Shown here: in pieces, positions 54,131 through 63,075 of the stretch
Position numbering within the stretch: the first letter of the stretch is position 1
Layout of the letters: every line of letters starts with the position of its first letter
Notes under the pieces: model-generated
What the model saw: the letters and a program-made list of their open reading frames with translations, nothing else
What the model was told of the DNA's origin: nothing
The model's database searches: none
Translations under genes and position numbers: made by a program
NCBI RefSeq assembly: GCF_003052515.2
Contig: NZ_QARE02000001.1
Span: 1-64,000, forward strand
Length of the DNA stretch: 64,000 nucleotides
Direction of reading: 5' to 3'
From: Pseudomonas sp. RIT409
GTDB lineage: Bacteria > Pseudomonadota > Gammaproteobacteria > Pseudomonadales > Pseudomonadaceae

Positions 54131-55198
54131 ATGAAACACCTTTTGCTGGCATCACTCCTGGGCTCGGCCATCGCGCTGAGCACATCGGCCATGGCCGCGG
54201 ACACCGACTTGAAAACCCTGGAAGCCGCAGCCAAGGCCGAAGGCGCGATCAACAGCGTCGGTATGCCCGATGACTGGGCGAACTGGAAAGGCACCTGGAC
54301 CGACCTGACCGCCAAATACGGTCTGGTGCACATGGACACCGACATGAGCTCGGCGCAGGAAGTGGCCAAATTCGACGCGGAGAAAGACAACGCCAGTGCT
54401 GATATCGGCGACGTGGGCGCGGCCTTCGGTCCGATTGCCGTGGCCAAGGGCGTCACGCAGCCTTACAAACCGACCACCTGGGATCAAGTACCGGACTGGG
54501 CGAAAGACAAGGACGGCCACTGGGCCCTGGCCTACACCGGCACCATCGCCTTCATCGTGAACAAAAAGTTGCTGCACGGCTCCGATGTTCCGAAATCCTG
54601 GGCTGACCTGAAAACCGGCAAATACAAAGTCACCATCGGCGACGTGAGCACCGCCGCTCAAGCAGCCAACGGCGTACTGGCCGCTGCAATCGCCATGAAA
54701 GGCGACGAAACCAACATCGCGCCGGGCCTGCAATTGTTCACCGAACTGGCGAAGCAGAAACGCCTGGGCATCAACAACCCGACCATCCAGAGCATGGAAA
54801 AAGGCGAGGTGGAAGTGGGCGTCGTCTGGGATTTCAACGGCCTGAGCTACAAGGCCAAGATGGCCAATCCGGATGACTACGTGGTGTTGATCCCGTCCGA
54901 CGGCTCGGTGATTTCGGGCTACACCACCATCATCAATAAATACGCCAAGCACCCGAACGCAGCCAAACTGGCCCGCGAATACATCTTCAGCGACGCCGGT
55001 CAGATCAACCTGGCCAGCGGCAACGCGCGCCCGATTCGTGCAGAGCACCTGAAGTTGCCGCCTGAGGTCCAAGCCAAGTTGCTGCCAAACGAGCAGTACA
55101 AGAATGTGACGCCGATCAAGAACGCCGACGCGTGGGAAAAGACTTCGAAAGCCCTGCCGCAGCAGTGGAACGAACAGGTCATCGTCGAGATGCAGTAA
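54131..55198 (+). CDS. ABC transporter substrate-binding protein (family 1)
   Basis: This 355-residue periplasmic protein has a signal peptide ending in ...STSAMA-AD. It is a type 1 extracellular solute-binding protein like those of phosphonate, spermidine or iron uptake systems. The nearby phosphatase-fold enzyme and HAD gene suggest an organophosphate or phosphonate ligand, which is inference. The ATG at 54131 has AAGGAG upstream; the frame open to 54092 is not used. It is first in an operon of SBP, phosphatase-like, two permeases and ATPase, with the HAD gene close behind; from memory the order matches PAO1 PA3250-PA3255. A REP pair follows the stop. Confidence 0.87.
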   Translation: MKHLLLASLLGSAIALSTSAMAADTDLKTLEAAAKAEGAINSVGMPDDWANWKGTWTDLTAKYGLVHMDTDMSSAQEVAKFDAEKDNASADIGDVGAAFGPIAVAKGVTQPYKPTTWDQVPDWAKDKDGHWALAYTGTIAFIVNKKLLHGSDVPKSWADLKTGKYKVTIGDVSTAAQAANGVLAAAIAMKGDETNIAPGLQLFTELAKQKRLGINNPTIQSMEKGEVEVGVVWDFNGLSYKAKMANPDDYVVLIPSDGSVISGYTTIINKYAKHPNAAKLAREYIFSDAGQINLASGNARPIRAEHLKLPPEVQAKLLPNEQYKNVTPIKNADAWEKTSKALPQQWNEQVIVEMQ

Positions 55199-55227
55199 AC
55201 GCTTCACCGAACGAACGCGCTTTCAAT

Positions 55228-55314
55228 GTAGGAGCGCGCTTGCCCGCGAAAACGGTAGGTCAGTCACCCGTTATGAACCTGACACGACGCCTTCGCGGGC
55301 AAGCGCGCCCCTAC
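55228..55314. repeat. REP pair
   Basis: GTAGGAGCGCGCTTGCCCGC faces an inverted copy (one change, GCGCCCC in place of GCGCTCC) across 43 bases, between the binding-protein gene and the phosphatase-like gene of the same operon. Confidence 0.9.
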
Positions 55315-55351
55315 ATCGGGAAGCGCCTCGTCCCCTTCCCCCGGAGAGGCC

Positions 55352-56158
55352 ATGAAACACAACGTCATCCTGATTTTGCTGGACGGCCTGAGCTACAGCG
55401 TGGCGCAGCATGCGATGGGGCATTTGCTGGCTTACCGCAACGCCAGTCGCGCGGCACTGTACAAGCTGGAATGCGAACTGCCCGCCCTGTCCCGACCGTT
55501 GTATGAGTGCATTCTCACGGGCGTGCCCCCGATCGACAGCGGCATCGTGCACAATCAGGTGTCACGCCTGTCCCATCAGCGCAGCATATTTCACTACGCC
55601 TCAGCCGCTGGCCTGACGACCGCCGCCGCGGCGTATCACTGGGTCAGCGAGTTGTACAACCGCAGCCCCTTCATCGCCTCGCGCGATCGCCACACCGACG
55701 ACCTCGATTTGCCGATTCAGCACGGTCACTTCTACTACGTCGATCACTACCCCGATTCCCATCTGTTCGACGATGCGGAGCATCTGCGAACCGCGCACCA
55801 GCCAAATTTACTGTTCATCCACCCGATGAACATCGACGACGCTGGGCACAAGCACGGCCTGGACACCCCGCAATACCGCAACAGCGCGCGCTCGGCCGAC
55901 ATCATCCTCGCCGAGTACCTGCAACGCTGGCTCGACGCTGGCTATCAGGTACTGGTGACCGCCGACCATGGGATGAACAACGATCGCTCGCACAACGGCC
56001 TTCTGCCAGAGGAACGCGAAGTGCCCCTGTTCGTCATTGGCGACGCCTTCAGCCTCGCCCCCGATGCGCAGCCGAAACAGACCGATATTTGCGGCACTGT
56101 CTGCCAATTGCTCGGCGTGCCCCATGACAAACCTTTCTGCGCAGAGGTGCTCAAGTGA
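55352..56158 (+). CDS. Alkaline-phosphatase-superfamily enzyme
   Basis: This 268-residue enzyme of the alkaline phosphatase superfamily has no signal peptide and is probably cytoplasmic. Metal ligands and nucleophile can be placed: Asp10 in LILLDGLSYS, the probable nucleophile Ser in ALSRPLYECILTG (about 47), Asp/His in MNIDDAGHKHG and Asp-His in VTADHGMN, with a late His in SHNGLLPEE. Relatives include nucleotide pyrophosphatases and phosphonoacetate hydrolase; it likely cleaves the phospho-compound brought in by the ABC transporter. The stop TGA overlaps the permease GTG by four bases (GTGA). Confidence 0.85.
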   Translation: MKHNVILILLDGLSYSVAQHAMGHLLAYRNASRAALYKLECELPALSRPLYECILTGVPPIDSGIVHNQVSRLSHQRSIFHYASAAGLTTAAAAYHWVSELYNRSPFIASRDRHTDDLDLPIQHGHFYYVDHYPDSHLFDDAEHLRTAHQPNLLFIHPMNIDDAGHKHGLDTPQYRNSARSADIILAEYLQRWLDAGYQVLVTADHGMNNDRSHNGLLPEEREVPLFVIGDAFSLAPDAQPKQTDICGTVCQLLGVPHDKPFCAEVLK

Positions 56159-56997
56159 GTTCACAGCGTCGCGGCAAGTGGCTGGGGCTGTTATGCCTGC
56201 TGCCTTTCGCCCTGTTTTTCATCGCCTTTCAGATTGCCCCGCTGGTGTGGGTCGCGGTCAACAGCCTCCACTCGGAAGCCGGCTGGGGCCTGGATAACTT
56301 CATCAAGACCTTCAATTCCCGCTTTTACCGGCAGGCGATGCAGTACAGCCTGGAGATCAGTTTCTGGTCGAGCCTGATCGGCATCGTGATCGCGATTCTG
56401 GGCAGCTACTCGTTGCGCAAAGTGCCTTCCAGGCTGCGGGACTTCGTCAGCGCCTTCGCCAACATGACTAGCAACTTTTCCGGCGTGCCGCTGGCCTTCG
56501 CTTTCATCATCCTGCTGGGCTTCAACGGCGCGCTGACGCTGATTCTCAAGCAGGCCGGCATCATCGACGACTTCAACCTGTATTCGAAGACCGGCCTGAT
56601 CATCCTCTACACCTATTTCCAGATTCCCCTCGGCGTGTTGCTGCTGTACCCGGCCTTCGACGCCCTGCGCGACGACTGGCGCGAATCGGCCTCGCTGCTC
56701 GGCGCCAGCACCTGGGACTTCTGGCGGCACATCGGCATTCCGGTGCTGACCCCGGCCCTGCTCGGCACCTTCGTGATTCTGCTGGCCAACGCGCTGGGCG
56801 CCTACGCCACGGTCTACGCGTTGACCACCGGCAACTTCAACGTGTTGCCGATCCGCATCGCAGCGATGGTTGCCGGTGACATCTCGTTGGACCCCAACAT
56901 GGCCAGCGCCCTGGCGATGATTCTGGTGGGCATGATGACCCTGGTAACGCTGGTCCATCAGTGGCTGTTGAAGAGGAGCTACCATGTCTCGCGCTGA
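56155..56997 (+). CDS. ABC transporter permease (first)
   Basis: This 280-residue inner-membrane permease has about six hydrophobic helices and the conserved EAA-type coupling loop DDWRESASLLGASTWDFWRH (about 175). The start is GTG at 56155, overlapping the phosphatase-like gene; no ATG is available nearby. It overlaps the second permease by 14 bases. It belongs to the type 1 (spermidine/phosphonate) ABC importer family and probably pairs with the SBP at 54131. Confidence 0.88.
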   Translation: MSSQRRGKWLGLLCLLPFALFFIAFQIAPLVWVAVNSLHSEAGWGLDNFIKTFNSRFYRQAMQYSLEISFWSSLIGIVIAILGSYSLRKVPSRLRDFVSAFANMTSNFSGVPLAFAFIILLGFNGALTLILKQAGIIDDFNLYSKTGLIILYTYFQIPLGVLLLYPAFDALRDDWRESASLLGASTWDFWRHIGIPVLTPALLGTFVILLANALGAYATVYALTTGNFNVLPIRIAAMVAGDISLDPNMASALAMILVGMMTLVTLVHQWLLKRSYHVSR

Positions 56998-57781
56998 ACG
57001 CGGCCCGGTCGGGCTCTATCACCGTCTGGTGGTGTACGTCCTGTTTCTGATCCTGCTGGCGCCTCTGCTGGGCACCTTCATTTACTCCATTGCGTCGAGC
57101 TGGTCGGCGACCATTCTGCCCGCCGGGTTCACCTACAAGTGGTACCTGGCCCTGTGGAGCGACCCACGCTTCCTGATCGCCTTCGGCCAATCATTGCTGG
57201 TGTGCGTTGGCGCGCTGGTGCTGTCCGTGGTGTTGATTCTGCCGCTGCTGTTCGTGGTGCATTACCACTTCCCGAAACTCGACGCGCTGATGAATATTCT
57301 GATTCTGCTGCCGTTCGCGGTGCCGCCAGTGGTGTCATCAGTGGGGCTGTTGCAGCTTTATGGCTCGGGGCCGTTGGCGATGGTCGGCACGCCATGGATT
57401 CTGATCGGCTGCTACTTCACGGTGGCGCTGCCGTTCATGTACCGGGCCATCACCAACAACCTGCAGGCGATCAACCTGGTGGACCTGATGGACGCTGCTC
57501 AACTGCTCGGTGCCAGCACCTTCAAGGCGGCCTATCTGGTGGTGCTGCCCAACCTGCGCAAAGGGCTGATGATCGCCCTGCTGCTGTCGTTCTCTTTTCT
57601 GTTCGGTGAGTTCGTGTTCGCCAACCTGCTGGTGGGCACGCGTTACGAGACGCTGCAGGTTTACCTGAACAACATGCGCAACAGCAGCGGCCACTTCAAC
57701 AGCGCCTTGGTGATTTCCTATTTCTTCTTCGTATTGCTGCTGACCTGGGCGGCCAACCGACTGAACAAGGACAAAGACTGA
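56984..57781 (+). CDS. ABC transporter permease (second)
   Basis: This 265-residue permease has about six membrane helices (MSRAERGPVGLYHRLVVYVL at the start) and the coupling-loop motif MDAAQLLGASTFKAAYLVVL (about 170). It starts inside the first permease gene and is separated from the ATPase by one base. It forms the heterodimeric membrane channel with the preceding permease. Confidence 0.88.
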   Translation: MSRAERGPVGLYHRLVVYVLFLILLAPLLGTFIYSIASSWSATILPAGFTYKWYLALWSDPRFLIAFGQSLLVCVGALVLSVVLILPLLFVVHYHFPKLDALMNILILLPFAVPPVVSSVGLLQLYGSGPLAMVGTPWILIGCYFTVALPFMYRAITNNLQAINLVDLMDAAQLLGASTFKAAYLVVLPNLRKGLMIALLLSFSFLFGEFVFANLLVGTRYETLQVYLNNMRNSSGHFNSALVISYFFFVLLLTWAANRLNKDKD

Positions 57782-57782
57782 C

Positions 57783-58772
57783 ATGAGCTTCGTCACTGTC
57801 GAAAACCTGCAAAAGAACTACGCCAGCACCGCTGTGTTCAGCGACATCAACTGCGTGATCAACAAAGGCGAATTCATCACCTTGCTCGGTCCGTCCGGTT
57901 GCGGCAAGTCGACCCTGCTGCGCTGCATCGCTGGCCTGACCTCGGTCACCAGCGGCAAGATCTTTCTCGACGGCCAGAACATCGTTCCGGTCTCGCCCCA
58001 GAAGCGCGGCATCGGCATGGTGTTCCAGAGCTACGCACTGTTCCCCAACATGAATGTGGAACAGAACGTGGCCTTCGGCTTGCGTATGCAAAAAGTCAGC
58101 GCCGATGAAACGAAACAACGCGTGGCCGACGTCTTGAAGCTCGTGGAGCTGAGCGACTTCGCCAAGCGCTATCCGCATCAGATGTCCGGTGGCCAGTGCC
58201 AGCGCGTGGCCCTCGCGCGCTCGCTCGTCACCCGTCCGCGGCTGCTGTTGCTCGATGAACCCCTGTCGGCGCTGGATGCGCGCATCCGCAAACACCTGCG
58301 CGAACAGATCCGCGCTATCCAGCAGGAGCTGGGCCTGACGACGATTTTCGTCACCCACGATCAAGAAGAAGCGTTGACTATGTCCGACCGGATTTTCCTG
58401 ATGAACCAGGGCCGGATCGTGCAGAGCGGCGACGCCGAAACCCTGTACACCGCGCCGGTTGACGCGTTCGCAGCAGGCTTCATCGGCAACTACAACCTGT
58501 TGGAACCCGACGACGCCAGCCGCCTGATGCAACGCCCGATCAACAGCCGCGTGGCGATTCGCCCCGAGTCTATTCAATTGAGCCTCACCGGCTCGCTGGA
58601 AGGCGAAGTGCGCAGCCACAGCCTGCTGGGCAATGTGATCCGTTATCGGGTCGAAGCGCGGGGTGTCGAGTTGGTTGTCGATGTGCTCAATCGCTCTGCC
58701 AGTGACCTGCACCCCAACGGTCGGCGCGTCACCCTGAACATCGAACCGTCGGCGCTCTGCGAAGTGGCGTGA
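57783..58772 (+). CDS. ABC transporter ATP-binding protein
   Basis: This 329-residue importer ATPase has Walker A LLGPSGCGKSTLLR (about residue 35), the Q-loop MVFQSYALFPNM, signature MSGGQCQRVALARSL, Walker B RLLLLDEPLSALD and the switch His in FVTHDQEEAL. A C-terminal TOBE-like extension (about 245-329) is typical of the PotA/FbpC/PhnT group. It completes the transporter encoded from 54131. A REP pair separates it from the HAD gene. Confidence 0.92.
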   Translation: MSFVTVENLQKNYASTAVFSDINCVINKGEFITLLGPSGCGKSTLLRCIAGLTSVTSGKIFLDGQNIVPVSPQKRGIGMVFQSYALFPNMNVEQNVAFGLRMQKVSADETKQRVADVLKLVELSDFAKRYPHQMSGGQCQRVALARSLVTRPRLLLLDEPLSALDARIRKHLREQIRAIQQELGLTTIFVTHDQEEALTMSDRIFLMNQGRIVQSGDAETLYTAPVDAFAAGFIGNYNLLEPDDASRLMQRPINSRVAIRPESIQLSLTGSLEGEVRSHSLLGNVIRYRVEARGVELVVDVLNRSASDLHPNGRRVTLNIEPSALCEVA

Positions 58773-58788
58773 TCGCCGCGGTAAACCT

Positions 58789-58875
58789 GTAGGAGCGCGC
58801 TTGCCCGCGAAGGCGTTTTTTCAGCAGACAAAAATGAACCTGATACACCGCAATCGCGGGCAAGCGCGCTCCTAC
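58789..58875. repeat. REP pair
   Basis: GTAGGAGCGCGCTTGCCCGC faces its inverted copy across 45 bases between the ATPase and HAD genes. Confidence 0.92.
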
Positions 58876-58911
58876 AAGGGTTGCGTTTGTATCAATAGGG
58901 AGACAGCGGTA

Positions 58912-59565
58912 ATGGCTTTAGCAATATTCGACCTGGACGAAACCCTGATTCACGGCGATTGCGCCAGCCTCTGGAGCGAGCAGATGGGCCGCCTGGGCTG
59001 GGTCGACCCCGAATCGTTCATCAAAAAAGACCGTGAACTGATGGAGGCCTACAGCCGAGGCGAACTGGCCATGGAAGACTACATGGCTTTCACCCTCGAA
59101 CCGATGATCGGCCGTACACCCGAAGAGGTCGATTTCCTCGTCGGCCCATGGGTCGAGGACTACATCGAGCCGATCATCTTCAGCGACGCCACCAAAACCA
59201 TCGCTGCACACCGTGCCAACGGCGACCGCATCCTGATCATCTCCGCCTCTGGCGTGCACCTGGTGCAAGCCATCGCCGAGCGGATCGGCGTCGATGAAGT
59301 GCTGGCCATTGATCTTGCCATCGAGCAAGGCGTGTACAACGGCAAGACCCAAGGTGTGCTGACCTACCGCGAAGGCAAGATCACCCGTTTGCTGGAGTGG
59401 CTGGATCAGGAAGGCGAAAACCTGGAAGGCGCGAGTTTCTATTCCGACTCACGCAATGATTTACCGCTGTTGCAGAGGGTGGATTTTCCCCATGTGGTCA
59501 ATCCGGATCCGGTGTTGAAAGAAGCGGCGGAAAAGGCGGGCTGGCCGATTCATAGCTGGAGGTGA
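58912..59565 (+). CDS. HAD-superfamily IB hydrolase
   Basis: This 217-residue HAD hydrolase (SerB-like IB group) has motif I IFDLDETLIHGDC (nucleophile Asp7), motif II ILIISASGV and motif IV YSDSRNDLPLL. Enzymes of this group dephosphorylate small molecules such as phosphoserine or phosphocholine. The position at the end of the transporter cluster suggests that it removes phosphate from the imported compound. The ATG at 58912 has AGGGAGA upstream; the frame open to 58801 runs through the REP copy and is not used. Confidence 0.88.
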   Translation: MALAIFDLDETLIHGDCASLWSEQMGRLGWVDPESFIKKDRELMEAYSRGELAMEDYMAFTLEPMIGRTPEEVDFLVGPWVEDYIEPIIFSDATKTIAAHRANGDRILIISASGVHLVQAIAERIGVDEVLAIDLAIEQGVYNGKTQGVLTYREGKITRLLEWLDQEGENLEGASFYSDSRNDLPLLQRVDFPHVVNPDPVLKEAAEKAGWPIHSWR

Positions 59566-59975
59566 TCAGCCCGCCCAATGGAACACCCCGCTCCTTCCAC
59601 GCGCGAGCGCATTCCTGATACCGGCTTTGGTTGTTCGGCGACAGAAAAGCGATGGAGAGTACCCCGCCGAGGTTCTGTACCGAGCCATTCAACTCGTCTG
59701 AAAATCAGCCAAATTACTATATGAGGTAGGAGCTGGGGCGTGGCCGCCCATGACGGCGACTGATCGATTTGTCCGAGGGCACACAAGATATGGCGTCGTC
59801 GGGAAGTGCACGACGTTAAACATAGTTAGCTTCAATGAGACAAGAGCGCCTGTAGCCTTTCGAAATAACTGTCATCTCGAAACCGTCTAAAAACCTGTCA
59901 TTTCTTACAGTAGACGAAGCGTCCCTTAACGGTGCTTTATTGATTACTGGATTCATTCGACAGGAGTCAATCACG
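59566..59975. other. Intergenic region before the Ig-like genes
   Basis: These 410 bases hold no convincing gene. A minus-strand frame ending near 59498 (LGGVLSIAFLSPNNQSRYQE) reads like protein but overlaps the HAD gene and lacks a clear ribosome-binding site; it may be a remnant. From 59890 the sequence is the leader that is duplicated in front of the next gene. Confidence 0.45.
59890..59975 (+). repeat. Conserved 5' leader, copy 1
   Basis: 86 bases from AAAACCTGTC to the ATG at 59976 closely match the leader at 62992-63075. It starts with the imperfect inverted repeat CTGTCATTTCTTACAG and ends with ACAGGAGTCAA and the start codon. Conservation of both the hairpin region and the ribosome-binding site points to duplication together with the gene. 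Confidence 0.8.
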
Positions 59976-62870
59976 ATGAGCACTAACTCTATCGTCCCCA
60001 ACGCCCTGATTGAACTGGAGATTCCCGGTGGGACCGGGCCTCTGCCTGAGCCGCCCGCCAACCCGGGAGAAGTGTTGTGGGGTGTCAATTCAGGTGCGGC
60101 ACAGGACAATTTCCCACAGCATGGCCTGCAGGTTTACATCTCCCCCTGGTCGGCAATGGCAACAGGCGACAGCGTGGACGTACTGCTGGACAAAACCACG
60201 GTGGTCGCCAGCGAAAAAATCGCCGCCGGTCAAGCCAACCAGCGCGTAACGTCGTTCATACCCACCGTACGACTGACGCCCGGACGGCACTCGCTGCGCT
60301 ACAACGTCAAACGCTTTGGCCAAACACCCGACCCATCGGCTGAAACCAGCGTTTACGTCAAGCTCACTCGTCCGGGAGGGCAGGACACACAACCTGGCCC
60401 TGGCCACTCCGAGTTCAAATTCGGTCTGCCGCAAGACATCATTAACAATGGCGTGGATGCAGATGCGGCGAAAGACGGAGTACCGGTCACCATCGAAAAC
60501 TACCCGGAAATGGCCGAGGGAGACTGCATCAAGCTCTCGTGGGGTGGCTATTTCGTCACTCATCAGGTGACCGACGCTGAAATTGGCAAACCCGTCGTCG
60601 TCACTGTTCCGGAGGCCACCATTCTTGCTGCGGGCGACTCTGGGGCCAACGGCCTGGCCGTGACGTTCGAGGTCTACGACGTCGTGCAAAACCGCTCTGA
60701 AGACTGGTCGCAGGAGATTCGTATCATCGTAGACACGGGCAATTCTCGCCTGCCCACACCGTTCGTCAAAGAAGCGTTCAATGATGTCCTGGACCTTGAA
60801 AAGCTGGGCGCTAGCCCTGCGACCGTTCAAATCATCGCCATGTCGACTAAAAACACGCTGGAGGAGCTTCAGAACGCGCTGGGAAAAAAACGGAGAGACC
60901 TGCTGACGGCATCGATGGGCAACGAAACCCTCGCAAGCGTCGTCGCGCTCAAAGCCGACTTCAGTAAAGGCGACAAGATTATCGTGCGGTTGACAGGCAG
61001 TACTGAAGAAGGCGAGCTAATAGAGTACGAGGCCGGCGAAGTCATCGTCGACAACCTGCCCCACGTGTACGAGATCCCCATTCCTGCTGGTACCATTCGT
61101 CCATTAGCCAAAACCCAGGGCATCTTTTCTTATCGGCTGATTAAAACCGACGGCTCTGAGGCCAAATCCAAAGGCGCTTTCATTCGCATCGAGGGCGAAG
61201 CCGTTCGCATGGCCGCCCCGATTGCCAAAGACGCCGCCCAGGGAGCCCTCGACCCCGACTTGGCCAACACCCGAATTGAAATTCCCTGGGACGACAGTAT
61301 GGGCGCCGGGGACCGGCTCACCCTGAAGTGGATTGGCACCCGGCCAGACTTCAGCATCTATGACCCACTGCTGCCCTACCATTTCATTTCCTTCGGCGAA
61401 GCAGCCAACAAGTTGCCCATCACGATAACCGTACCCGGTGCTCATTTGAAAGCTATCGAGGGCGGCACACTGGAGCTGCACTTTCTGCTAGAAAAGGACG
61501 TGAATGGCACTATCGTCAAACGCGAATCCCTGCACGCGGCGCAGTTGACAGTGGGTGAACCCAGAGCGGAGCTACCCGCCCCGACCGTTTCAGGTGTCGT
61601 CGATGGCGTGATGGACCCCGGACTCGTCAGCGCGACGCTGACGGTACCGAACTATTCCGGCAAGCAGACAGGCGACACAATCACTATCACTTGGACGGGC
61701 AGCCAGAGCGGCGACTACACAGACTCCATAAACGTCAACTCATTTAACAAACCTGATCCCATCGATTTCACTATCCCGGGCCGCGTGATCGCACCGAACG
61801 ACGGTGCAACCGTAACAGCCTCCTACAAGGTGGTCCGGACAGGCGGTGGCAGGGAAAGCTTTTCGGATCTGACGACATTCAAGGTAGGCGAACCGGTCGT
61901 GCTTGACCCACCGAGCATCATCAGCATCAAGGATGCCTCCAATAACGAGATCCCCGCCGACGGCTCCACCGTCGACACCAGCGTCACCGTGACCGGCAAC
62001 GCCGCCGCCAATGAGCGGGTGGAAATCTTCGATGGCGCTGCCTCCAAAGGGAAGATCCTTGTAAACGCCAGCGGTGTCTGGACACTGGTCCTCAGCGGAT
62101 TGGCGACCGGAGCGCACGCCATCAAGGCCGTCGCGCAATACGGCAGTCAGCCCGCATCGGCCGTACGCAACTTCACGGTTGCAGCTTCCGTAGCGCCCAC
62201 CATCAGCAGCATCAAGGATACCTCCAACAACGAGATCCCCGCCGACGGCTCCACCTTCGACACCAGCGTCACCGTGACCGGCAACGCCGCCGCCAATCGG
62301 CAGGTGGAAATCTTCGATGGCGCTGCCTCCAAAGGGAAGACCTTTGTAAACGCCAGCGGTGTCTGGACACTGGTCCTCAGCGGATTGGCGCCCGGAGCGC
62401 ACGCCATCAAGGCCGTCGCGCAATACGGCAGTCAGCCCGCATCGGCCGTGCGCAACTTCACGGTTGCAGCTTCCGTAGCGCCCACCATCAGCAGCATCAA
62501 GGATACCTCCAACAACGAGATCCCCGCCGACGGCTCCACCTTCGACAACAGCGTCACCGTGACCGGCAACGCCGCCGCCAATCGGCAGGTGGAAATCTTC
62601 GATGGCGCTGCCTCCAAAGGGAAGATCCTTGTAAACGCCAGCGGTGTCTGGACACTGGTCCTCAGCGGATTGGCGCCCGGAGCGCACGCCATCAAGGCCG
62701 TCGCGCAATACGGCAATCAGCCCGCATCGGCCGTACGCAACTTCAGGGTTTCCGCCGTGACGGCAATCGCCATCACCTTAGTCAAGGACTCGAAAGGAAA
62801 CGCCATTGGCAACGGCGGTACGACAACCGACACGACCCTGACCGTCGAGGGGATAGTGGCGTTCAGTTGA
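59976..62870 (+). CDS. Large Ig-like repeat protein, paralogue 1
   Basis: This 964-residue protein has no signal peptide or membrane helix and its function is unknown. The N terminus (ALIELEIPGGTGPL) and a second domain (ENYPEMAEGDCIKLSWGGYF, ATILAAGDSGANGLAVTFEV) are shared with the paralogue at 63076. Three copies of a 95-residue Ig-like repeat (SSIKDTSNNEIPADGST; ASGVWTLVLSGL; GAHAIKAVAQYG) occupy about 650-932. A fourth repeat begins at about 935 but ends after 31 residues. The start ATG at 59976 has AGGAG upstream. I cannot assign a mechanism; adhesion-like or toxin-linked roles are speculative. Confidence 0.8.
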   Translation: MSTNSIVPNALIELEIPGGTGPLPEPPANPGEVLWGVNSGAAQDNFPQHGLQVYISPWSAMATGDSVDVLLDKTTVVASEKIAAGQANQRVTSFIPTVRLTPGRHSLRYNVKRFGQTPDPSAETSVYVKLTRPGGQDTQPGPGHSEFKFGLPQDIINNGVDADAAKDGVPVTIENYPEMAEGDCIKLSWGGYFVTHQVTDAEIGKPVVVTVPEATILAAGDSGANGLAVTFEVYDVVQNRSEDWSQEIRIIVDTGNSRLPTPFVKEAFNDVLDLEKLGASPATVQIIAMSTKNTLEELQNALGKKRRDLLTASMGNETLASVVALKADFSKGDKIIVRLTGSTEEGELIEYEAGEVIVDNLPHVYEIPIPAGTIRPLAKTQGIFSYRLIKTDGSEAKSKGAFIRIEGEAVRMAAPIAKDAAQGALDPDLANTRIEIPWDDSMGAGDRLTLKWIGTRPDFSIYDPLLPYHFISFGEAANKLPITITVPGAHLKAIEGGTLELHFLLEKDVNGTIVKRESLHAAQLTVGEPRAELPAPTVSGVVDGVMDPGLVSATLTVPNYSGKQTGDTITITWTGSQSGDYTDSINVNSFNKPDPIDFTIPGRVIAPNDGATVTASYKVVRTGGGRESFSDLTTFKVGEPVVLDPPSIISIKDASNNEIPADGSTVDTSVTVTGNAAANERVEIFDGAASKGKILVNASGVWTLVLSGLATGAHAIKAVAQYGSQPASAVRNFTVAASVAPTISSIKDTSNNEIPADGSTFDTSVTVTGNAAANRQVEIFDGAASKGKTFVNASGVWTLVLSGLAPGAHAIKAVAQYGSQPASAVRNFTVAASVAPTISSIKDTSNNEIPADGSTFDNSVTVTGNAAANRQVEIFDGAASKGKILVNASGVWTLVLSGLAPGAHAIKAVAQYGNQPASAVRNFRVSAVTAIAITLVKDSKGNAIGNGGTTTDTTLTVEGIVAFS
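61923..62777 (+). repeat. Three 285-bp Ig-like repeats
   Basis: Units of exactly 285 bases start at 61923, 62208 and 62493 and differ at few positions. They encode 95-residue Ig-like modules in the C-terminal part of the protein. Confidence 0.93.
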
Positions 62871-62891
62871 GCCGGGCATCTGCGAATGGCG

Positions 62892-62913
62892 GATGGGGCA
62901 AGGACGCCCCATC
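62892..62913 (+). terminator. Hairpin after the first Ig-like gene
   Basis: Eight-base arms GATGGGGC and GCCCCATC close on a six-base loop 22 bases after the stop. The T tract is weak, so termination is possible but not certain. Confidence 0.5.
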
Positions 62914-62991
62914 ACCGTTGTTTGCCCGCGCACTTGACGAACGCAAACCGGGTAAGCGGGCCGCGCAGCGTTCAGCCCGACCAGCGGTCGC

Positions 62992-63075
62992 AAAACCTGT
63001 CATTTCTGACAGTAGGCAAGCGCCCTGTTATGGCGCTCAATTGACTTCTGGATCAATCGACAGGAGTCAAACGCC
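62992..63075 (+). repeat. Conserved 5' leader, copy 2
   Basis: This 84-base leader matches copy 1 at 59890. It has the perfect inverted repeat CTGTCA-TTTC-TGACAG (62997-63012), then AGCGCC-N7-GGCGCT (63019-63037) and the same ACAGGAGTCAA before the ATG. Either hairpin could act in RNA or as an operator. Confidence 0.8.

Noticed and set aside
59498..59692. A minus-strand frame of 64 codons overlapping the HAD gene
   Set aside because: It has no clear ribosome-binding site and overlaps a well-supported gene; kept only as a note in the intergenic entry.
61740..62708. A 322-codon minus-strand frame in the Ig-like repeat region
   Set aside because: It is an antisense shadow of the 285-base repeats and has no start signal.
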